This document shows, piece by piece, positions 1 through 5,744 of a DNA stretch of 8,053 bases. The stretch's first letter is position 1. Each line of letters starts with the position of its first letter. Source of the stretch: an uncultured Selenomonadaceae bacterium. GTDB lineage: Bacteria; Bacillota; Negativicutes; Selenomonadales; Selenomonadaceae. Both the position numbers and the translations under genes were made by a program. The notes beneath the pieces are model-generated. The model was not told the DNA's origin and did no database searches. It saw nothing but the letters and a program-made list of their open reading frames with translations. The stretch lies in NCBI GenBank assembly GCA_905236665.1, contig CAJONF010000010.1, forward strand, positions 1 through 8,053. Direction: 5' to 3'.

Positions 1-1
1 C

Positions 2-1102
2 GATAAATTTTCCTACATTGCCGGTCGCTATAGCCAAATCGTAAAATTTTATAACGTCGAAGAACTTTGCGCGGATAAGCTCGAAGAATATATCAGCTAC
101 GTTCCTTCCGTAAAAACGTCAGAAGTTACAGTCGGCGCGTTTTATCGGCTTGTTATGCCAAAAATCCTTTCGCCCGAAATAGAAAAGGTTATTTATCTTG
201 ACTCGGATATTATCGTTAATCTGGACATAAACGAACTTTGGCAAATTGAATTGGGAGATAAACCGCTCGGCGTCGTTGCCGGAACTCGAAAAGACAGCCC
301 GAATATACAAAAGATAATCGCTTACAGAAATAAAAATTTTCCGTTGATTAGAGACGGCATTGTTGATGGCGATGATTATTTTAATTCGGGCGTTTTGCTG
401 ATGAATTTAAAAGTTTTTCGTGATGAAGAAAATACACTTATTGACGGACTCAAATTCAGAGGAAGTCATCCTGAGTATTGGATGTTTGATCAAGAGATTT
501 TGAATTATTGTTTTTCTAAACGAACTGTGAGGATACCGCGCAAATTCAACACTTCCGTATATTTTGAACGGCTGGACGGGCGGCACTTTATCGCGAAAAA
601 AATTTATCACTACGTCGGACAAAATCCCGCGTGGAGTTTCGGCTTGGACATGAACGACGTATTTAATCGGTTGTGGATGAGTTATTTTATTCGGACGCCG
701 TTTTTTGACGCGGAGACAATCGGGCGGCTTTATGCCCGCGTTCAACAGCTACACATTAATTTAAAAAATTCTATGGCGAGCATTTCAGCGATAATGAGCG
801 GCAAAACCCGAACTTTTTTCGTGGAACCGCAAAATATTAATGCGCTTAAGCAAGTTTTTTTTGTGCAGGACAGCGAAGAAATTATCCGCGCTGAAAATCA
901 ACAATCGCTAGAAAAATTACTCGACGCAATGAAAAAATCTCACGGGCAAAAAATTTTCTTCATATTGATAGAAAATTTCCCATTCAAAACTTTAATCGAC
1001 GCAGGATTTAAATCACCTGGGGATTTTGTGAATTGCTTTGAATTTTTATCAGAGGCGCAAGGTATGCCGCTCGATTCCCACAAAATTTTAAAAGTTATGT
1101 GA
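2..1102 (+). CDS. Family 8 glycosyltransferase (LgtC/GspA-like), 5'-truncated by window edge
   Basis: Family 8 enzymes are retaining transferases that move a sugar, usually glucose or galactose, from a UDP-sugar to a growing lipopolysaccharide or surface glycan at the cytoplasmic face of the inner membrane. The frame is open from position 2 with no stop, and the codons before the ATG at 155 already read like family sequence (RYSQIVKFYNVEEL), so that ATG is internal and the true start lies upstream. The metal-binding DXD is in YLDSDIIV (Asp codons 200-202 and 206-208). It is followed by FNSGVLLMNL (from 380), FDQEILNYC (Asp at 488) and HYVGQNPAW (His at 608), the counterpart of the HxxGxxKPW motif. 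Since DXD usually lies near residue 100, about 35 N-terminal residues are probably missing. After about position 690 there are roughly 135 further residues beyond the catalytic core; they look like an extra alpha/beta region whose function I do not recognise. Acceptor and donor cannot be told from sequence. The family call is firm; the specificity is not. Confidence 0.9.
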   Translation, partial: DKFSYIAGRYSQIVKFYNVEELCADKLEEYISYVPSVKTSEVTVGAFYRLVMPKILSPEIEKVIYLDSDIIVNLDINELWQIELGDKPLGVVAGTRKDSPNIQKIIAYRNKNFPLIRDGIVDGDDYFNSGVLLMNLKVFRDEENTLIDGLKFRGSHPEYWMFDQEILNYCFSKRTVRIPRKFNTSVYFERLDGRHFIAKKIYHYVGQNPAWSFGLDMNDVFNRLWMSYFIRTPFFDAETIGRLYARVQQLHINLKNSMASISAIMSGKTRTFFVEPQNINALKQVFFVQDSEEIIRAENQQSLEKLLDAMKKSHGQKIFFILIENFPFKTLIDAGFKSPGDFVNCFEFLSEAQGMPLDSHKILKVM

Positions 1103-1153
1103 GCTAAAAACAAAAATTAATCGCAAAACCCGACGATTTTACAAACACGCTTC

Positions 1154-1190
1154 ATTTCAAATTGACATTTAGCCGCCAAAACCTTAAAAT
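1154..1190 (+). promoter_or_regulatory. Sigma-70-type promoter of the efflux operon
   Basis: The -35 box TTGACA (1162-1167) is a perfect consensus. A 17-base spacer separates it from the -10 box TAAAAT (1185-1190), which matches five of six consensus bases. Transcription would begin near 1197, giving a leader of about 30 bases before the GTG start at 1227, with the ribosome site included. The imperfect palindrome ATTTCAAATTGACAT (1154-1168) covers the -35 box. This is the best promoter in the window, and it makes the adaptor and pump genes an independent transcription unit rather than a tail of the glycosyltransferase operon. Confidence 0.75.
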
Positions 1191-1201
1191 TCTTTTGAAT
1201 T
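1188..1201. repeat. Small inverted repeat at the operon start site (possible operator)
   Basis: AATTC (1188-1192) and GAATT (1197-1201) form a perfect 5-base inverted repeat around TTTT. It overlaps the last bases of the -10 box and the expected transcription start. Such a position suits a repressor site, and RND efflux operons are commonly controlled by TetR- or MarR-type repressors, but no regulator gene is nearby. In AT-rich DNA a repeat this short can arise by chance, so the operator role is inference. Confidence 0.3.
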
Positions 1202-1214
1202 ATGCAAAAAAATG

Positions 1215-1221
1215 GGAGGGG
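1215..1221 (+). promoter_or_regulatory. Ribosome binding site that fixes the GTG start of the adaptor gene
   Basis: GGAGGGG lies seven bases (counted from GGAGG) before the GTG at 1227. It sits inside the reading frame that would begin at the upstream ATG 1212, so that ATG cannot be the natural start: it has no site of its own and lies only about 15 bases after the predicted transcription start. Confidence 0.85.
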
Positions 1222-1226
1222 TTGAA

Positions 1227-2465
1227 GTGGTTTTATCGAAAGCCAAATTGATGACAATGGCGGCAGTTTTAGCTGCGTCTTCGATAATTTTCAGCGGTTG
1301 CGGCGACGACAATAAACAACAGCAAGCGCAAGTTCAAAAGGCTCAAGTAAAAGCCATGAAAGTTATCAGACGCGATACGCCGCTAGCCAGCGAATACGCG
1401 GGGCATTTGGTCGGCACAGACGAAGTAAAAGTTCAATCAAAAGTTTCTGGCAACATTGTCGAAAAATATGTTGTCGGCGGACAATTCGTCGAGGCGGGGC
1501 AATTACTCTATCGAATTGATTCGCGGCAATATGAATCAAAAGTTTTGCAAGCACAAGCACAGGCGGCTGAAGCTGAAGTTCGTCTGAACAACGCGAGAAT
1601 TGACTTGGCACGCTATGACGAACTTTTAAAAGACGGTGCAATCCCCGAACAGCAAGCCACGGCTCAAGCGGCGACAGTTCGTTCATATGAGGCGGCACTT
1701 GCGGCTAATGAGGCAAGTATCAAGTTGGCAATGGAAGATTTAGCCGATACGAAAATCTATGCGCCGATGTCCGGACAGCTGGGCGTAGATGATGTGGCAG
1801 TTGGAACTTTTGTTTCGGCGGGGCAAACAACTTTGGTAACGCTTGGCGCACCGGATCCAATCTTCGTGCAATTTTCCATAAGCGAGGCAGATTATCTGCG
1901 TTTTATGACGGTGCAGGGTATGCAATCTGAACATAATCCGATTGACGTTACGATAACTTTAGCGGACGGCAATGAATATCCCTTTGAAGGGCGGATCGTC
2001 GAAGTTGACCGCGAACTTGCCAACAACACCGGTTCGCTTATCATGAAAGCGATTTTCCCGAATTCCAGCGGACTTTTAATGCCAGGTATGTTCGCCCGCG
2101 TAAAACTCACCGGTGAAGTTATTCCCAATGCAATTTTAGTTCCGCAACGCGCCGTTCAACAGCTTTTAGGCAAATCGTTCGTCATGGTTGTTGGCAATGA
2201 AAATAAATCTGAGGCACGCACCGTCGAACTTGGTGATCAAGTCGGTAGTTATTTTGTCGTCACAAAAGGAATTAATACGAGTGATACGGTTATTGTTGAG
2301 GGCTTAACGAATCTGCGCGAAGGCGTCGATCTTGACATTAAGGAAGTTACGCCGGGCGAAATGGGCTTTACGCTGTCGAATGTAACAAGCACTTATAACG
2401 CGGACGCCGGACTTAACACGCCGAGCACCAATCCCAACGCGCCAGACAATATCCGCGGCAGGTAA
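1227..2465 (+). CDS. RND efflux membrane-fusion (adaptor) lipoprotein, AcrA/MexA-like
   Basis: This is the periplasmic adaptor of a tripartite efflux pump; it links the inner-membrane RND transporter to an outer-membrane channel. With the GTG start it has 412 residues, close to AcrA. The N-terminus has Lys residues, a hydrophobic stretch and a lipobox FSGC, with Cys25 as the lipidated residue, so it should be anchored to the inner membrane as a lipoprotein. Phe at -3 of the lipobox is less usual than Leu. Next come the first half of the lipoyl-like domain (VKVQSKVSGNIVEKYVVGGQ), an Ala/Gln/Glu-rich coiled-coil hairpin at about residues 95-170, the second lipoyl half (IYAPMSGQLG), a beta-barrel region and a membrane-proximal domain, then a short Asn/Pro-rich tail. 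At the hairpin tip the channel-contact pattern has Arg129 and Leu133, but Pro140 where AcrA has Ser. It is separated by only 12 bases from the pump gene. The start is chosen from the strong ribosome site at 1215-1221. The family assignment is secure; the substrate is unknown. Confidence 0.93.
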   Translation: MVLSKAKLMTMAAVLAASSIIFSGCGDDNKQQQAQVQKAQVKAMKVIRRDTPLASEYAGHLVGTDEVKVQSKVSGNIVEKYVVGGQFVEAGQLLYRIDSRQYESKVLQAQAQAAEAEVRLNNARIDLARYDELLKDGAIPEQQATAQAATVRSYEAALAANEASIKLAMEDLADTKIYAPMSGQLGVDDVAVGTFVSAGQTTLVTLGAPDPIFVQFSISEADYLRFMTVQGMQSEHNPIDVTITLADGNEYPFEGRIVEVDRELANNTGSLIMKAIFPNSSGLLMPGMFARVKLTGEVIPNAILVPQRAVQQLLGKSFVMVVGNENKSEARTVELGDQVGSYFVVTKGINTSDTVIVEGLTNLREGVDLDIKEVTPGEMGFTLSNVTSTYNADAGLNTPSTNPNAPDNIRGR

Positions 2466-2477
2466 GGGGGCGACGAC

Positions 2478-5400
2478 GTGGCAAAATTTTTTATTCACCG
2501 ACCAATATTCGCTATAGTCATTGCGCTGATAATTACGCTCGTTGGAATTTTGGCGGCAATTCAACTTCCTATTGCGCAATATCCGCAAATTTCCCCGCCA
2601 ACAATTTCAGTTAGTACAACTTACACCGGCGCAAATGCCTCCGTCGTCAATGAGACAATCGCGCAGGTTATCGAACAGCAAGTAAACGGTACTGACGGTA
2701 TGGACTACATGAGCTCCAACTCCGATGATACCGGTCGTTACAGCTTAAGCGTCGTCTTTGAAGTCGGTACAGATGGCGATATGGACTCGGTTAAAGTTCA
2801 AAATAACGTCGCCATTGCAAACGCCAGCTTGCCAACAGATGTTCAGCAGCAAGGCGTCACAACCCGCAAGGCGTCAAACGAAATGGCACTGTTCCTGTCT
2901 ATGTACTCGCCAACGGGCGAATATGACCGCGCCTTCATGAAAAATTACGCCGATATTTACCTAATGGATGAAATTAAGCGCGTGGACGGCGTCGGCGATG
3001 TTCAAATTTTCGGCTCCGATTACTCGATGCGCATTTGGTTAAATCCCGACAAACTCGCCGAATTGGACTTGACGATTTCAGACGTTGCCAACGCCATTAA
3101 CGAACAAAATTTGCAGGCGGCGGCAGGTACTATCGGCTCAATGCCGCTGGCTCAAGGTCAAGAAAAACAGTTCACCGGTAAAGTGCAGGGACGTTTAACC
3201 GAAATAGAAGAATTCGGCAACATTATCCTTAAGGCAAAAAACGACGGAACTTTTGTTTACATGAAGGACGTTGCCAGAATTGAGCCAGGGCAAAAAGCTA
3301 ATAACATTGTCGCGAAATACAACGGCTATCCCGCTGTCGGTTTTGGTATTCAGCTTACTTCCGACGCTAACGCAATGACAACTGTTCGCGGCGTGCAGGC
3401 TATTATCGAGCGGCAAAAACCGAATCTCCCACCCAATCTTTATATAGATGAAATTTTCGACAGCACCGATTATATCCGCGCCTCAATCGAAGAAGTTGCT
3501 CATACTTTTATTGAGGCATTGGCTCTCGTCGTACTGGTTATCTTCGTTTTCCTGCAAAGTTGGCGTGCGACATTAATTCCATTACTTGCTGTGCCCGTAT
3601 CGTTAATCGGAACGTTCGCGGCGTTTATCGTGCTGGACTTTTCAATTAACACGCTGACTTTGTTTGCAATGGTTTTGGCAATCGGGCTTGTCGTCGACGA
3701 TGCCATTGTTGTTATTGAAAACGTCGAGCACCACATGGAAAGCGGCTTGACTCCGATTGACGCAACTGAACGCGCAATGGACGAAGTTCAAGGACCTGTC
3801 GTGGCAATAGCGTTTGTACTCGCGGCGGTGTTTGTACCGGTTGCATTTTTGGGCGGCATGATGGGCGTTTTATATCGGCAATTCGCGCTGACGATAGCAA
3901 TATCAATGGGCTTGTCGGCATTTGTCGCGCTCACATTGACGCCGGCTCTTTGCGCCATGATTCTTAAACCTAAAGACCCGCATAAAAAACAGGGTATCTT
4001 TGATAAATTTTTTAACGGCTTTAACAACTGGTTCGACCGTACAAAAAATTCTTATGTCAAAACCGTCGCGGCGTTTATAAATAAATCCAAACTCGCGATA
4101 ATTTTCCTGCTGATCATTCTCGGTTGCACGTGGACAATTTATCAGCGGCTCCCGTCAACATTTGTTCCTGAAGAAGATCAAGGTTATTTCTTCACGTCGA
4201 TAAGCTTGCCCGAAGGAACTTCGATGAATCACACCGTCGAAACGATAGACAAATTGGGCGGCGCGGTTATGCGCGAAATGCCCGGCTTGAAAAACTGCAT
4301 GATGATTACCGGCTTTGATATCTTATCTTTCGGCGCGAAACCAAGTGCAGGAATTATCGTCTGCGGTCTTGAGGCTTGGGATAAACGCGGTCCTGAAGCG
4401 TCGGTTAATGCTTGTATAGGGACGATGTTTAGGCTCGGCGCAATGACTGTTCCCGAAGCACAAGTTATCGCCTTTAACCCGCCTGCACTGCCTGGTTTAG
4501 GTAACGTCGGTGGCTGGTCAATGCAACTTCAAGATATGGCAGGGCACACAGATGAAGAACTTGACGCGCTGACAAAAAGAATCGTCGCAAAAGCTAATCA
4601 GCGTCCCGAAATGCAAGGCGTCCGCACGACTTTTAACATTGCCTCGCCGACTGTCGAATATGAAATCGATCGCGAGAAGGTTAAGCTTTTGGGCGTAAAT
4701 CTTTCCGAAGTGTTTACGGCTCTGCAAGTCAACTTCGGCGGTATGCAGGTCAACGACTTTAACAAATTCGGGCGCACCTATAAAGTTATGTTGCAATCGG
4801 ACGTTCTTTATCGCTCGGAAGCGGACTGCGCCAGATTTATTTTCGTCAAAGGTTCAGCCGGACAAATGGTTCCGCTTGCCTCTTTAATCACGCCGCGCTT
4901 TTCAACCGGTCCTACGCAAATTTCACGGTTCAACGCGGCTCGCGCAGTTACAATTCAAGGCAACGCGGGCGCAGGTTATTCTTCCGGTCAAGCAATGGCG
5001 GCGATTGAAGAAATCGTTAACGAAGAAGCCGGCGTCGGATTTAATATCGAATGGTCAGGGCAGTCTCGCGAAGAAAAGAAAGCAGCCAGTTCAACGGGAC
5101 AAGTCTTGGCGTTGGCGTTGGTGTTCGTATTCTTAATGCTCGCCGCGCTGTATGAAAGCTGGTCAGTTCCTTACGCAGTTTTGCTCAGCGTGCCAACGGG
5201 ACTTTTCGGAGCAGTCTTCTCAGAATATTTCCTGGCATGGCTTGAAGCCTTCCTTAACAACGGTCAACAAAATGCCGGACTTCAAGATTCTGTCTATATG
5301 CAAATCGGTATCATCATGATAATCGGTTTGGCGGCAAAGAACGCAATTTTAATCGTTGAATTCGCCAAGGTTCGTGTTGATAGAGGAATGTCACCAATTA

Positions 5401-5672
5401 AGGCGGCACTTGAGGCGGCGGGTTTACGTCTACGTCCTATTCTCATGACTTCGTTCGCGTTTATTATCGGTTGTTTGCCCCTGGCAATAGCTACAGGCGC
5501 AGGCTCGGCGGCGCGTAATGGCATGGGCGTAGCAGTCGTCGGCGGTATGCTTTTCGCCACCACGCTGGGAATTTTTGTTATCCCCGTGCTGTTCGTCATA
5601 ACCGAATGGGTCGCCAAAAAGTTCGGCTTTATGAAACAAGAGCGGCATAAATCTTCTATCGACTATATGTAA
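2478..5672 (+). CDS. RND-family efflux pump, inner-membrane transporter, AcrB/MexB-like (HAE-1)
   Basis: This is a proton-driven exporter that takes compounds from the periplasm or inner-membrane outer leaflet and passes them to an outer-membrane channel through the adaptor encoded just upstream. The 1064 residues begin MAKFFIHRPIFAIVIA, the classic HAE-1 N-terminus. Twelve membrane spans are expected: TM1 at about 10-30, TM2 344-362, TM4 with Asp407-Asp408, TM7 539-558, TM8 876-893, TM10 943-963, TM11 and TM12 in 987-1042. Two large periplasmic loops lie after TM1 and TM7. The proton-relay residues are all present: Asp407, Asp408, Lys954 (in GLAAKNAILIVEF), Arg984 and Thr991, matching AcrB Asp407, Asp408, Lys940, Arg971 and Thr978. 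About 13 extra residues lie in the loop before TM10 (about 913-936), which explains the shifted numbering. The start is GTG with AAGGGGGCG seven bases upstream, 12 bases after the adaptor stop, so the genes are co-transcribed and probably translationally linked. No outer-membrane channel gene follows. The protein appears intact and functional; drug specificity cannot be read from sequence. Confidence 0.96.
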   Translation: MAKFFIHRPIFAIVIALIITLVGILAAIQLPIAQYPQISPPTISVSTTYTGANASVVNETIAQVIEQQVNGTDGMDYMSSNSDDTGRYSLSVVFEVGTDGDMDSVKVQNNVAIANASLPTDVQQQGVTTRKASNEMALFLSMYSPTGEYDRAFMKNYADIYLMDEIKRVDGVGDVQIFGSDYSMRIWLNPDKLAELDLTISDVANAINEQNLQAAAGTIGSMPLAQGQEKQFTGKVQGRLTEIEEFGNIILKAKNDGTFVYMKDVARIEPGQKANNIVAKYNGYPAVGFGIQLTSDANAMTTVRGVQAIIERQKPNLPPNLYIDEIFDSTDYIRASIEEVAHTFIEALALVVLVIFVFLQSWRATLIPLLAVPVSLIGTFAAFIVLDFSINTLTLFAMVLAIGLVVDDAIVVIENVEHHMESGLTPIDATERAMDEVQGPVVAIAFVLAAVFVPVAFLGGMMGVLYRQFALTIAISMGLSAFVALTLTPALCAMILKPKDPHKKQGIFDKFFNGFNNWFDRTKNSYVKTVAAFINKSKLAIIFLLIILGCTWTIYQRLPSTFVPEEDQGYFFTSISLPEGTSMNHTVETIDKLGGAVMREMPGLKNCMMITGFDILSFGAKPSAGIIVCGLEAWDKRGPEASVNACIGTMFRLGAMTVPEAQVIAFNPPALPGLGNVGGWSMQLQDMAGHTDEELDALTKRIVAKANQRPEMQGVRTTFNIASPTVEYEIDREKVKLLGVNLSEVFTALQVNFGGMQVNDFNKFGRTYKVMLQSDVLYRSEADCARFIFVKGSAGQMVPLASLITPRFSTGPTQISRFNAARAVTIQGNAGAGYSSGQAMAAIEEIVNEEAGVGFNIEWSGQSREEKKAASSTGQVLALALVFVFLMLAALYESWSVPYAVLLSVPTGLFGAVFSEYFLAWLEAFLNNGQQNAGLQDSVYMQIGIIMIIGLAAKNAILIVEFAKVRVDRGMSPIKAALEAAGLRLRPILMTSFAFIIGCLPLAIATGAGSAARNGMGVAVVGGMLFATTLGIFVIPVLFVITEWVAKKFGFMKQERHKSSIDYM

Positions 5673-5693
5673 TTTCTACGCAAAAAAATTTCA

Positions 5694-5720
5694 CCGTCGG
5701 GCAAATGCACGGCGGTTTTT
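5694..5720 (+). terminator. Probable intrinsic terminator of the efflux operon
   Basis: CCGTCG (5694-5699) pairs with CGGCGG (5710-5715), with one G-U wobble, around a 10-base loop, and TTTTT (5716-5720) follows directly. An A-rich run (5682-5688) precedes it. It begins 22 bases after the pump stop codon, the usual place for a terminator. The stem is only six pairs, so efficiency may be moderate and some transcription may continue into priA. Confidence 0.6.
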
Positions 5721-5732
5721 ATGTATATTATT

Positions 5733-5738
5733 GGAGGA
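5733..5738 (+). promoter_or_regulatory. Ribosome binding site that fixes the TTG start of priA
   Basis: GGAGGA lies seven bases (counted from GGAGG) before TTG 5745. The in-frame ATG at 5721 would place this site inside the coding sequence. That ATG directly follows the T-run of the preceding terminator and has no ribosome site of its own. Confidence 0.85.
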
Positions 5739-5744
5739 AAAATC

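Noticed and set aside
155..157. ATG 155 as the start of the glycosyltransferase
   Set aside because: The frame is open back to position 2, the upstream codons fit the family, and starting at 155 would leave only 15 residues before the DXD motif.
407..745. Open minus-strand frames across the window (for example this one, and 5294-5617)
   Set aside because: They lie opposite well-supported genes, show no recognisable family features and have no ribosome site that I could see; they are shadows of the coding strand.
1119..1140. Terminator after the glycosyltransferase (AATCG/CGATT then T's)
   Set aside because: The stem is only five mostly A-T pairs with a 10-base loop, and the T-run lies partly within the stem; too weak to call.
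1212..1214. ATG 1212 as the start of the adaptor
   Set aside because: It has no ribosome site and would translate the GGAGGGG site itself; GTG 1227 is correctly spaced.
5721..5723. ATG 5721 as the start of priA
   Set aside because: It abuts the terminator T-run and encodes the ribosome site; TTG 5745 is correctly spaced and gives the usual PriA N-terminus.
5724..5729. TATATT as a priA -10 box
   Set aside because: There is no -35 match at 16-18 bases, and the resulting start would fall in the ribosome site.
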